Shown: positions 52,651 to 60,575 of the stretch, in pieces
Numbering within the stretch: position 1 is the first letter of the stretch
How the letters are laid out: every line of letters begins with the position of its first letter
NCBI RefSeq assembly: GCF_016863315.1
Contig: NZ_BOOQ01000001.1
Location: 1-64,000 of the forward strand
Origin: Planotetraspora silvatica
GTDB taxonomy: Bacteria; Actinomycetota; Actinomycetes; Streptosporangiales; Streptosporangiaceae
Length of the DNA: 64,000 nucleotides
Reading direction: 5' to 3'
Position numbers and translations under genes: made by a program
The notes under the pieces: model-generated
Databases searched by the model: none
The model's input: the letters and a program-made list of their open reading frames with translations, nothing else
What the model was told of the DNA's origin: nothing

Positions 52651-53700
52651 ATGGATATCGCGATCGTCTCCGCTCACGAGCTCACTCCCGACACCCCCGC
52701 CCTCGCACGCGAGCTGGCGCGGGGCCACCGGGTCACCGTATACACACGTTCCAAGGCCAAGGGTGCCGGAGTGGAACATGTCCCGGCCGGGCCCGACATG
52801 GAGCTCTCGGAGAGCGACCTTCTTCCGTACATCTCGGACTTCAGCGACGGATTGCGGCGGCGGTGGAGCAAGAGCCGTCCCGACATCATCCACGCCCACT
52901 CCTGGTCCAGCGGGCTCGCGGCCATCGCCGGATCCGAGGGGCTCGGCGTGCCGGTGACCCAGACGTTCCACGGCCACGGGGACAGCGCGACGCCCGCGAC
53001 CGTGCGCCGGCTGGAGTGCGCGATCGGCCGGCGGGCCCGCGCCGTCATCGCCGCGTGCGCGGACGAGGAGTCGGAGCTGATCCGGATGGGCGTCCCCCGG
53101 CGCAACATCTCCGTCGTGCCCCACGGGGTCGACACGCAGCGCTTCCGCCGTCAGGGGCCTGCGTTCCCGCGCGGGAACATGCCCCGCCTGCTCCACGTCG
53201 GGCACGCCGGGGCGGCCAGCGCCGTCGACGCGCTGGCGTCCGTCCCCGAGGCCGAGCTCGTGATCGCGGGCGGCGACGACCTCAGCGTCGAGCGGCTGCG
53301 CGCCCTCGCCGGCGAGTACGGCGTCGCCGACCGGGTGGAGCTGCTGGGCATGGTGCCCCACACCGCGATGCCGAAGCTCATGCGCAGCGCCGACCTGATC
53401 CTTTCGCTGCCCTCCAGCGTGCCCACGGGCACGGCCGCGCTCGAGGCCATGGCGTGCGGGATCCCTGTGATCGCCTCGGCCGCCGGCGCCCACCTCGACT
53501 CGGTCGTCGACGGCGTGACCGGCTTCCTGATCCGCCCGGACCACCCGGCCGAGGTGGCGGGCCGGATCCGTCAGCTGCTGGGCGACCCGACCCTGCGGAC
53601 GGCGATCGGCTACGCGGCCGCCGACCGGGCCCGTTCGCGGTACTCGGTCGAGCGCATCAGCATGGAGCTCCTGCGGGTCTACGAGCGGACCTGCGCCTAG
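52651..53700 (+). CDS. Glycosyltransferase family 4
   Basis: 349 residues from the ATG at 52651 (GAGG 7 nt upstream); an in-frame start at 52597 lacks similarity. N-terminal acceptor domain (IAIVSAHELTPDTPALAREL, IIHAHSWSSGLAAIAGSEGL) and GT-B donor domain (NISVVPHGVDTQRFRRQG, then SLPSSVPTGTAALEAMACGI with PVIASAAGA). The E-x7-E-type sugar-nucleotide motif is present in part. It transfers a sugar to an unknown acceptor. Monocistronic. Confidence 0.85.
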   Translation: MDIAIVSAHELTPDTPALARELARGHRVTVYTRSKAKGAGVEHVPAGPDMELSESDLLPYISDFSDGLRRRWSKSRPDIIHAHSWSSGLAAIAGSEGLGVPVTQTFHGHGDSATPATVRRLECAIGRRARAVIAACADEESELIRMGVPRRNISVVPHGVDTQRFRRQGPAFPRGNMPRLLHVGHAGAASAVDALASVPEAELVIAGGDDLSVERLRALAGEYGVADRVELLGMVPHTAMPKLMRSADLILSLPSSVPTGTAALEAMACGIPVIASAAGAHLDSVVDGVTGFLIRPDHPAEVAGRIRQLLGDPTLRTAIGYAAADRARSRYSVERISMELLRVYERTCA

Positions 53701-53714
53701 CCCGGAGCCGTTCC

Positions 53715-53768
53715 CGCGATCACCGGTCCCCCGTGGGCTACACGCCCCGCGGGGGACCGGTGATCGCG
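53715..53768. terminator. Bidirectional terminator hairpin with 19-bp stem
   Basis: CGCGATCACCGGTCCCCCG (53715-53733) pairs perfectly with its complement at 53750-53768 across a 16-nt loop. It separates the convergent glycosyltransferase and PucR genes, and its right arm includes the last codons of the PucR gene. Confidence 0.8.
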
Positions 53769-54811
53769 GCGGCCTTCAGCGAGAGGTGGAGGAGCAGGCG
53801 GTTCTCGCCGTCGGCGAGGTCGAGGCCCGTGAGCCGCTCGGCCTTGCGGAGCCGGTAGTACAGCGTCTGGCGGTGGACGCCGAGCCGCCCGGCCGTCTCC
53901 CCCGCGTGACCGGACCGGTCCAGATACTCCTCGACCGTCGCGGCCAGCCCTCCCCCTGCCGCTGTCAGCGCCGCCGACTCGGCCGCCAGTTCGGCGAGCT
54001 CACGGTGGGCGAGCCTGGCCAGCAGGCGGTAGACGCCGAGGTCGGCCCAGGTCGCGACCGGGGCGTGCCGCTCCACATGCTCGGCCACCCGCAGCGCGAC
54101 TACGGCCTCCCGCCAGCTCTCCCACGCCTCCTCCGCGTCGTCCCTGACCCCTCCGGCCCCGGCGGCGGTGCCGTACATCTCCTGGAGCCTCCGCGCGACC
54201 TCGCCGGCCTGCGACGCGGGTGCGAGCACCGCGAGAAGCGCCTCGTCCGGAGCCGGCTCGGCGAGCACGCCGCGCGGGAGCGTCCACAGCGCGGCCGCCC
54301 GCCCGGGCGAGGTCCGTACGGCCATCGCGACCACGGGGCCCTCCGCCTCCACCCCCGCGGCGGCCCGGGTGGCGGAGTCGGCGGAGAAGAAGTCCCTGAG
54401 CCGGGCGTGCCTGCCCCGCGCCTCGTGCGCGAGAAGCGCGGCGGCGCGGTCCACGAGCGGCGTCACCGAGGCCAGCCGTTCGTCGGTCAGCGCTCCCGAG
54501 TCGAGCAGCCACAGGTAGCCGTAGTTCACCCCGCCGTGCCGCAGGGGCACGCAGACCCGGCCGAGCATGCCGGGAAGGCCGGGAATCCGGACCGGGCCCT
54601 CGGCGGTGGCGATGCCGTACGCCTCGAAGTGGGCGCGCACCTCGTCGGTGGCACGCCTGCGGAGGATCGACTCCTGGCGGACCGTGTCGATGTCCCCGCT
54701 CTGCGCGCCGTACGCCAGAAGATTGAACGAGCGGTCTTCCAGCGTCACCGAGGCGTCGAGGATCCGGGCGATCTCGTCGGCGATGTCTTGCATCCCTCCA
54801 TTGTTGTGCAT
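53738..54811 (-). CDS. PucR/CdaR-type regulator of proline catabolism
   Basis: 357 residues from the ATG at 54811; upstream frame extends to 54988 but lacks similarity, and no good ribosome site is visible, so it may be leaderless. N-terminal ligand domain (IADEIARILDASVTLEDRSF, ESILRRRATDEVRAHFEAYG) and C-terminal HTH_30 (VEEYLDRSGHAGETAGRLGV, HRQTLYYRLRKAERLTGLDL). Regulators of this type activate proline dehydrogenase and P5C dehydrogenase genes in actinomycetes. It diverges from those genes with a 65-bp shared promoter region. Confidence 0.88.
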   Translation of the reverse strand: MHNNGGMQDIADEIARILDASVTLEDRSFNLLAYGAQSGDIDTVRQESILRRRATDEVRAHFEAYGIATAEGPVRIPGLPGMLGRVCVPLRHGGVNYGYLWLLDSGALTDERLASVTPLVDRAAALLAHEARGRHARLRDFFSADSATRAAAGVEAEGPVVAMAVRTSPGRAAALWTLPRGVLAEPAPDEALLAVLAPASQAGEVARRLQEMYGTAAGAGGVRDDAEEAWESWREAVVALRVAEHVERHAPVATWADLGVYRLLARLAHRELAELAAESAALTAAGGGLAATVEEYLDRSGHAGETAGRLGVHRQTLYYRLRKAERLTGLDLADGENRLLLHLSLKAAAITGPPRGV

Positions 54812-54876
54812 CTGTATGAAAACGCTGTGGCGGATGTCCGTGGACCACCTGTGAGCTGCGGATTTACTCTTTCCCC

Positions 54877-55788
54877 ATGTTCGGTTCGCTGCTTCTGGCA
54901 GGCTCACGGAGCCCGCTCGCCCGCCGGGCGGTGTCGGGCTTCCCCCTGACCCGCAAGGTCGTCGACCGTTTCGTCGCCGGTGAGTCACCCGACGACGCCG
55001 TCGCCGCCACCCGGCGCCTGACGGACGCCGGGCTCTCGGTCACGATCGACCACCTCGGCGAGGAGGTCCGCGACACGGGTGCGGCGATCGACGCGGTCAA
55101 GGCCTATGTGACCCTGCTCGGCGCGCTCCGGCCGCTCGATCTCGGCCGGCAGGCGGAGGTGTCGGTGAAGCTGTCGGCGCTCGGGCAGGCGCTCGACGCC
55201 ACCATGGCACTCGATCATGCCCGGCAGATCGCCGCGGCCGCCCGCGACTGCGGCTCCACGGTGACGCTCGACATGGAGGACCACACCACCGTCGACTCGA
55301 CGCTGGACATCCTGCGCGCGCTGCGCGAGGACTTTCCCGAGACCGGTGTCGCCATCCAGGCCTACCTGTTCCGCAGCGAGGCCGACTGCCGTGATCTCTC
55401 CGGGTCGAGGGTGCGCCTGGTGAAGGGCGCCTACCGTGAGCCCGCCTCGGTCGCCCACCAGAAGAAGACCGAGGTGGACATGGCCTACGTGCGCTGCCTC
55501 CGGATCCTCATGGCGGGCACCGGCTATCCGATGGTGGCCACCCACGACGACCGGCTGATCGCCATCACCGAGTTGCTGGCCGACCGGAACGACCGGGACC
55601 GCGAAAGCTTCGAGTACCAGATGCTCTACGGCATCCGGACCGACAAGCAGGAGGCGCTCGTCGGCGCCGGGTCGCAGACCCGGGTCTACGTTCCCTACGG
55701 CGACGACTGGTACGGCTACTTCATGCGCCGCCTCGCCGAGCGTCCGGCCAATGTCGGTTTCTTCCTCCGCTCCCTGAGCGGCAAGTAA
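54877..55788 (+). CDS. pruB: Proline dehydrogenase
   Basis: 303 residues, the normal length of monofunctional actinobacterial proline dehydrogenases. FAD and substrate marks: AEVSVKLSALGQ, VTLDMEDHTTVDSTLDILRA, AIQAYLFRSEADCRDL, RLVKGAYREP, YPMVATHDDRLI and FEYQMLYGIRTDKQ. It oxidises proline to pyrroline-5-carboxylate and passes electrons to the respiratory chain. The P5C dehydrogenase gene follows 31 nt later. Confidence 0.95.
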   Translation: MFGSLLLAGSRSPLARRAVSGFPLTRKVVDRFVAGESPDDAVAATRRLTDAGLSVTIDHLGEEVRDTGAAIDAVKAYVTLLGALRPLDLGRQAEVSVKLSALGQALDATMALDHARQIAAAARDCGSTVTLDMEDHTTVDSTLDILRALREDFPETGVAIQAYLFRSEADCRDLSGSRVRLVKGAYREPASVAHQKKTEVDMAYVRCLRILMAGTGYPMVATHDDRLIAITELLADRNDRDRESFEYQMLYGIRTDKQEALVGAGSQTRVYVPYGDDWYGYFMRRLAERPANVGFFLRSLSGK

Positions 55789-55819
55789 TTCTCTGATCGG
55801 CGAAATAGAGGGGTCAGCC

Positions 55820-57511
55820 ATGGATGCGATCACCAGTGTTCCGGTACCGGCCAACGAGCCGGTGCGCGGTTACGCGCCCGGCACCGCGGGGCGCGGCGAA
55901 CTGGAGAACCGGATCAAGGAGCTCACCGGGGCCCGGCTCGACCTCACGATGACGATCGGCGGCGAGCGGCGTCTCGGCGGGGGCGCTCCGATCGACGTCG
56001 TCCAGCCGCACAACCACGCCTCGGTGCTCGGCACCACGGCCGACGCGACGCCCGCCGACGTCCGCGCGGCGATCGACGCGGCGGCCCAGGCGGCGCCCGC
56101 ATGGCGGGCCCTGCCGTTCGAGGAGCGGGCCGCGATCTTCCTGCGGGCCGCCGACCTGCTGAGCGGGCCGTGGCGTGCGACGCTGAACGCCTCGACGATC
56201 CTCGGGCAGTCGAAGTCGGCCCACCAGGCGGAGATCGACGCGGCGTGCGAGCTGATCGACTTCTTCCGCTTCAACGTGTCGTACGCGCGGCAGCTGCTCA
56301 GCGAGCAGCCGCTGTCGTCGGCCGGGGTGTGGAACAGGATGGAGTACCGCCCGCTGGAGGGCTTCGTTCTGGCGATCACGCCGTTCAACTTCACCTCCAT
56401 CGCCGCGAACCTGCCGGCTGCTGCGGCGTTGATGGGAAATGTCGTCGTATGGAAGCCGTCGCCGACGCAGCAGTTCTCCGCGCACTTCCTCATGCGCCTG
56501 TTCGAGGCCGCCGGCCTGCCGCCCGGCGTGATCAACATGGTGACCGGCGGCGGTGCGGCGGTCTCCGAGGTGGCGCTGCCGCATCCCGACCTGGCCGGCA
56601 TCCACTTCACCGGCTCCACCGCGACCTTCCAGCACCTGTGGCGCACGGTCGGTGAGGGCATCACGGGCTACCGGAGCTATCCGCGGCTCGTCGGCGAGAC
56701 CGGCGGCAAGGACTTCGTCGTGGCCCATCCGTCGGCGTCGGCCGACGTGCTGTCGACCGCGCTGATCCGGGGTGCGTTCGAGTACCAGGGCCAGAAGTGC
56801 TCGGCGGCGTCCCGGGCGTACGTGCCGCGGTCGCTCTGGTCGCGCATGCGCGACGACCTGGTCTCCGCGGCCGAGTCGCTCACGATCGGCGACGTGTCCG
56901 GCGACCTGTCCACGTTCCTGGGCGCCGTCATCGACGCGAGGGCGTTCGCCAAGCACAAGGACGCCATCGACCGGGCCCGCGCGACCGGCTCGATCGACGT
57001 GCTCACCGGGTCGTACGACGACTCCACGGGCTATTTCGTGAAGCCGACCATCCTGGAGTGCTCCGACCCCACGGACGAGATCTTCGTCAAGGAGTACTTC
57101 GGCCCGATCCTGTCGGTCCACGTCTACGACGACTCGTCGTACGACACGGTGCTCGACCAGATGGAGAGCGCCGCGCCGTACGCGCTGACCGGCTCGATCA
57201 TCGCGCAGGACCGGCACGCCATCACGGACGCCACGGAGCGGCTGCGCTTCGCGGCGGGCAACTTCTACATCAACGACAAGCCCACGGGCGCGGTCGTCGG
57301 CCAGCAGCCGTTCGGCGGCGCGCGGGCCTCGGGCACCAACGACAAGGCCGGCTCGATCTTCAACCTGATCCGGTGGGTCAACGCCCGCACGATCAAGGAG
57401 GCGTTCGTCCCTCCGGTCGTCGACGGGCCGTACCGGGGTGACGTGCCGCAGAGCGGCTCGCCGCAGCCCGACCTGGGCGGCCTCGGCTACCCGGACGGCG
57501 CCGCCGGATAA
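55820..57511 (+). CDS. pruA: 1-pyrroline-5-carboxylate dehydrogenase
   Basis: 563 residues, close to the usual length of this group. Aldehyde-dehydrogenase marks: FVLAITPFNFTSIAANLPAA, IHFTGSTATFQHLWRTVGEG, the general-base region VGETGGKDFVVAHP, the catalytic Cys in YQGQKCSAASRAYVP, and EIFVKEYFGPILSVHVYDD. It oxidises glutamate semialdehyde to glutamate with NAD. Co-transcribed with proline dehydrogenase. Confidence 0.95.
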   Translation: MDAITSVPVPANEPVRGYAPGTAGRGELENRIKELTGARLDLTMTIGGERRLGGGAPIDVVQPHNHASVLGTTADATPADVRAAIDAAAQAAPAWRALPFEERAAIFLRAADLLSGPWRATLNASTILGQSKSAHQAEIDAACELIDFFRFNVSYARQLLSEQPLSSAGVWNRMEYRPLEGFVLAITPFNFTSIAANLPAAAALMGNVVVWKPSPTQQFSAHFLMRLFEAAGLPPGVINMVTGGGAAVSEVALPHPDLAGIHFTGSTATFQHLWRTVGEGITGYRSYPRLVGETGGKDFVVAHPSASADVLSTALIRGAFEYQGQKCSAASRAYVPRSLWSRMRDDLVSAAESLTIGDVSGDLSTFLGAVIDARAFAKHKDAIDRARATGSIDVLTGSYDDSTGYFVKPTILECSDPTDEIFVKEYFGPILSVHVYDDSSYDTVLDQMESAAPYALTGSIIAQDRHAITDATERLRFAAGNFYINDKPTGAVVGQQPFGGARASGTNDKAGSIFNLIRWVNARTIKEAFVPPVVDGPYRGDVPQSGSPQPDLGGLGYPDGAAG

Positions 57512-57841
57512 GGGACGGCCCCTTTCGCTCGCGAGCCGCTCGGTCAACGTCGCCCGAGCGGCTCGCGCCGTCATATGAACGCCCTGCGGTGCCGTACGAG
57601 GGAGTGCCTTCTGGCGGCGCGGCTGACGGCCCTCGGCTGACGGCGCGGGGCGACGGATGCGCGGGCGCCGGGCGCGGGGCGACGGATGCGCGGGCGCTGG
57701 GCGCCGGGGGACCGAACACGCTTTTTCGGCATGTTTCTATCGGTAGATATCCACGGACCCTATTTTCCCTGCGTATTCTCATCCTGCGTGTCGCCTCCGG
57801 CCGCTCGCGCCATCCGCTCCGAAGCCGAGAGGAGACCGGCC
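57512..57841. other. Intergenic gap: terminator, 29-bp direct repeat, promoter
   Basis: 330 bp. A perfect stem GCGAGCCGCTCGG (57531-57543) with CCGAGCGGCTCGC (57554-57566) ends the pruBA transcript. At 57647 and 57676 a 29-bp unit beginning GGGGCGACGGATGCGC is directly repeated with one or two changes. An A/T-richer stretch near 57720-57780 probably holds the promoter of the GNAT gene. Confidence 0.6.
57531..57566 (+). terminator. Terminator after P5C dehydrogenase
   Basis: 13-bp perfect arms with a 10-nt loop, 20 nt after the pruA stop codon; no T-run. Confidence 0.75.
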
Positions 57842-58672
57842 GTGGACCCTCTGACGGCGGTCGCCGAACTCGCCGAAGCCGAATCCCTGTACGCGCTCAT
57901 CGCCCCCGCGCCCGAACCCGCCCGGACCTCGCTGGGCATCGCGTCCGCCCGCATCGGCGGGGGCGTCGCGTTGTCGATGCGGCACGACTCCACCGGCTAT
58001 TGGAGCAAGGCGCTCGGGTTCGGGTTCGACGAGCCGGTCGGCCACAAGCTGATCGCCGAGGTCTGCGACTTCTATCGCGAGCAGGCGAGCCCGGGCGCCG
58101 TTCTGCAGATCGCCCCCGCGTGCCTGCCGCCCGAGTGGCCCGGCATCTGCGCCGCGCAGAACATCTCCGCCGGATCGACCTGGGTGAAGCTGGTCCGCGC
58201 GGCCGACATCGGAACGTTCCCACAGGTTCGGACGGACCTGCGCGTCGCCGCCGTGGGGAAGGACGAGGTCGCCGAGTGGGCCGCGGTCCTGCTGCGGGGC
58301 TTCGGCATGGCCGTGGAGGACATGGCGCCGGTGCTGGTCCACGGCGTGGAGAGCGGCCGATTCCGCGCCTATGCCGCCTGGAGCGGGCACGACATGGTCG
58401 GCGCCGCCAATCTGCGCGTGCATGGAGACACCGCTTCGTTCTCCGGTGCCTCCACGCTGCCCGAGCATCGCGGCAGCGGCGCGCAGTCGGCCCTGCTGGC
58501 CGTACGGGCCCGCGACGCCGCAGCGGCCGGCTGCCGATGGCTCGTCGCGGAGACCTGGAAGCCGGCCCAGGACACGTTGAACTCGTCACTGAACAACATG
58601 CTGAGGGCCGGCTTCACGGTCATCCATCCCCGCCGGAACTGGCTCTGGAAGCCGGACGGTCTGCCGGCCTGA
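57842..58672 (+). CDS. GNAT-family N-acetyltransferase
   Basis: 276 residues from a GTG with GAGGAGA 6 nt upstream. The N-terminal half (STGYWSKALGFGFDEPVGHK, LIAEVCDFYREQ) is a GNAT-like domain without an obvious CoA loop. The C-terminal half has the acetyl-CoA loop LPEHRGSGAQSALLAVRARD and the terminal strand CRWLVAETW. It may acetylate a small molecule; the substrate is unknown. Monocistronic. Confidence 0.82.
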   Translation: MDPLTAVAELAEAESLYALIAPAPEPARTSLGIASARIGGGVALSMRHDSTGYWSKALGFGFDEPVGHKLIAEVCDFYREQASPGAVLQIAPACLPPEWPGICAAQNISAGSTWVKLVRAADIGTFPQVRTDLRVAAVGKDEVAEWAAVLLRGFGMAVEDMAPVLVHGVESGRFRAYAAWSGHDMVGAANLRVHGDTASFSGASTLPEHRGSGAQSALLAVRARDAAAAGCRWLVAETWKPAQDTLNSSLNNMLRAGFTVIHPRRNWLWKPDGLPA

Positions 58673-58682
58673 CGCGGGACCG

Positions 58683-58727
58683 GCGGGGACCGGGGACCAG
58701 CGGGGACCGGGGACCAGCGGGGACGGG
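58683..58727. repeat. Short GC-rich tandem repeat
   Basis: About 2.6 copies of a 17-bp unit GCGGGGACCGGGGACCA lie in the 79-bp gap between the convergent GNAT and LLM genes. Probably a slippage product; no function is evident. Confidence 0.6.
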
Positions 58728-58751
58728 CGACCGGGCGGGGACGGGGGATGC

Positions 58752-59624
58752 TCAGAGGCCGGCGACCGCCGGGATGACCTGGCCTCCGATGATCTCTAGC
58801 GGCTCGAGGCGGTGGGCCTCCTTGACCTGGCCGATGGCATGGCTGAAGCCCATCTCGGCGAACCCGCCGAGGTCGTCGACTATCCGCTGGGCGTTCTCAC
58901 CGTTGTCGCCTACGTCGTAGCGGTAGTAGACGGTCTTCTCGATCTCGTCGTAGTCGCGGCCCTCGGCCTCGCAGTGGGCCCGGAGCACGTCCAGCTTCCG
59001 CGCCAGGTCGGGGCCGGGGAACAGATTGCAGGCCTGCGCGTATCGGGCCACCAGACGGAGGGTCTTCTTCTCCCCGCCTCCGCCGATGAGGATCGGAGGG
59101 TGCGGCCGGGTAAGGGCCTGAGGCGAGTTGAGCGGCCGTTCGAGCTGGTAGTGCCGGCCGTGGTAGGGCTTCTCGTCGTCCGTCCACATCTGCAGGCAGA
59201 TCTGGACCGTCTCCTCCAGGCGCTCGAGCCGTTCGCGCGTCTCGGGGAAGGAGAATCCCAGTCCGCGCGACTCCTCGTCGTTCCACGCCGCGCCGACCCC
59301 CAGCCAGGCGCGGCCGCCGGAGAGAACGTCGAGGGTTGTGACGATCTTGGCAAGCAGGCCGGGCTCGCGATAGATGGCCCCGGTGACGAGAGTGAACAGA
59401 TCGGCCCTGGTCGTGTGGGCGGCCAGGTAACCGAGGGTCGTGTAGGCCTCCAGCATCTCGCCCTCGCTGGGACCCACGCTGCGGATCTGGAAGAAGTGAT
59501 CCATCACGGCGATGGCGGCGAATCCCGCGTCATCGGCGGTCTTGGCGATCGCCGCCAGGTCCGTGCCAAGGGTGGCGGGGCCGCCGGGGTAGGTGAAATC
59601 GGGGATCTGTAGTCCAATTTTCAT
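58752..59624 (-). CDS. LLM-class F420-dependent oxidoreductase
   Basis: 290 residues. TIM-barrel luciferase-like marks: MKIGLQIPDFTYPGG, AAIAVMDHFFQ, LVTGAIYREPGLLAKIVTTL, DVLSGGRAWLGVGAAWN, and PPILIGGGGEKKTLRLVARY. This subgroup uses F420 rather than FMN. The substrate is unknown. GGAGGAAT immediately precedes the ATG in an unusually A/T-rich leader. It is preceded by a second F420-type gene on the same strand. Confidence 0.88.
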   Translation of the reverse strand: MKIGLQIPDFTYPGGPATLGTDLAAIAKTADDAGFAAIAVMDHFFQIRSVGPSEGEMLEAYTTLGYLAAHTTRADLFTLVTGAIYREPGLLAKIVTTLDVLSGGRAWLGVGAAWNDEESRGLGFSFPETRERLERLEETVQICLQMWTDDEKPYHGRHYQLERPLNSPQALTRPHPPILIGGGGEKKTLRLVARYAQACNLFPGPDLARKLDVLRAHCEAEGRDYDEIEKTVYYRYDVGDNGENAQRIVDDLGGFAEMGFSHAIGQVKEAHRLEPLEIIGGQVIPAVAGL

Positions 59625-59707
59625 TTATTCCTCCTATTACTTACTTACACCTCTTGCCTTGGGCGCACAAAGCCCCATCGCTCACAGATTTTCGAAGACG
59701 GGGGGCG

Positions 59708-60133
59708 TCAGGCCGCTATGTTCCGGATCGCGACGACCCGGTCGATCCTCAGCCTGACGAGCAGTTCGCCCGGCACGCCGTTGCGCTCGCCGAACTCCCC
59801 GGCCCTGTCCTGGCCCATGTAGCGGCCGCCGATCACGGACGCCCACTTGATCAGGTCGTCGAGGTCGGACGAGATGGTCACCTCACCCTCGATCATGACG
59901 AAGGCGTACGGAGCGCGGTCGTCGTCGACGCACAGGGTCGCCCGGGGATCACGCTGGAGCGCCTTCCCCTTCACGCCGGTCTCGCCGGTGTTGAACACCA
60001 CGTCGTCGCCGTCGAGGACGAACCAGATAGGGGTCACATGGGGCCGGCCGTCCGCACGGGCGACCGCCAGCTTCCCGGTCCGGGTACCCGTCATCACGAA
60101 CTCGCGCCACTCGGCATCCGTCATGACTTCCAT
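59708..60133 (-). CDS. PPOX-class F420-dependent oxidoreductase
   Basis: 141 residues. Split-barrel flavin-reductase fold of the pyridoxamine-phosphate-oxidase type: FVMTGTRTGKLAVARADGRP with HVTPIWFVLDGDDVVFNTGE, then ALQRDPRATLCVDDDRAPYA and FVMIEGEVTI. Members use F420 or haem. The start may be the ATG at 60133 or 60124. A large inverted repeat array begins 31 bp upstream. Confidence 0.85.
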   Translation of the reverse strand: MEVMTDAEWREFVMTGTRTGKLAVARADGRPHVTPIWFVLDGDDVVFNTGETGVKGKALQRDPRATLCVDDDRAPYAFVMIEGEVTISSDLDDLIKWASVIGGRYMGQDRAGEFGERNGVPGELLVRLRIDRVVAIRNIAA

Positions 60134-60163
60134 CCCCCAAACCTACGCCCACCCCCCTCCGCC

Positions 60164-60559
60164 GTGATCATGCACCCCTTCGGCGATTGCCGCGCCGACC
60201 GGCGCAAACCTGGGCCGTGATCATGCACGGATTCGGTGATCAGGTCGGCGAGCAGGGCGAACGCCTTTCGTGATCATGCACGGATTCGCTGGCATGGCCG
60301 ATGACCAGGCACGATGACTTTCGTGATCGTGCAGACAATCCTCAGACTCGCCCTTGCCTTGCCGGAATTGCATGATCACGAAGTGATTCCGCGCTGGTCA
60401 GGTGGCGCCTCTCCGAATCCGTGCATGATCACGGACGATGTTTCCGCAGGTCAGGTGCCCTGTGGGCGAATCTATGCATGATCACGCCGGGTGTTGGCGC
60501 AGGTCGGCGTGGCAGTGGCCGAACCTGTGCATGATCACGCGAGAGTTGTGCATGATCAC
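60164..60559. repeat. Dyad array of 53-bp repeat units (GTGATCATGCAC)
   Basis: GTGATCATGCAC or a close variant heads units at 60164, 60217, 60270 and 60323 on the plus strand, exactly 53 bp apart. Its complement heads units that end at 60379, 60432, 60485 and 60538, again exactly 53 bp apart. Matching units on the two sides are all symmetric about 60351. A ninth copy lies at 60548-60559. The first forward unit and the last reverse unit share 28 of 41 positions after the head, and several units share GGATTCG and TGACC.GCGC. The array occupies almost all of the 442-bp gap between the PPOX and TPP-enzyme genes. Confidence 0.85.
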
Positions 60560-60575
60560 GAGGGGGGTTGGGGGG

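Noticed and set aside
55814-57574. 586-codon minus-strand open frame
   Set aside because: Antisense shadow of P5C dehydrogenase, with a composition rich in Arg/Gly/Asp and no domain.
60164-60559. Possible CRISPR array
   Set aside because: The conserved head is only 12 bp, the 41-bp 'spacers' are themselves alignable with one another, half the units are inverted, and no cas genes are near.
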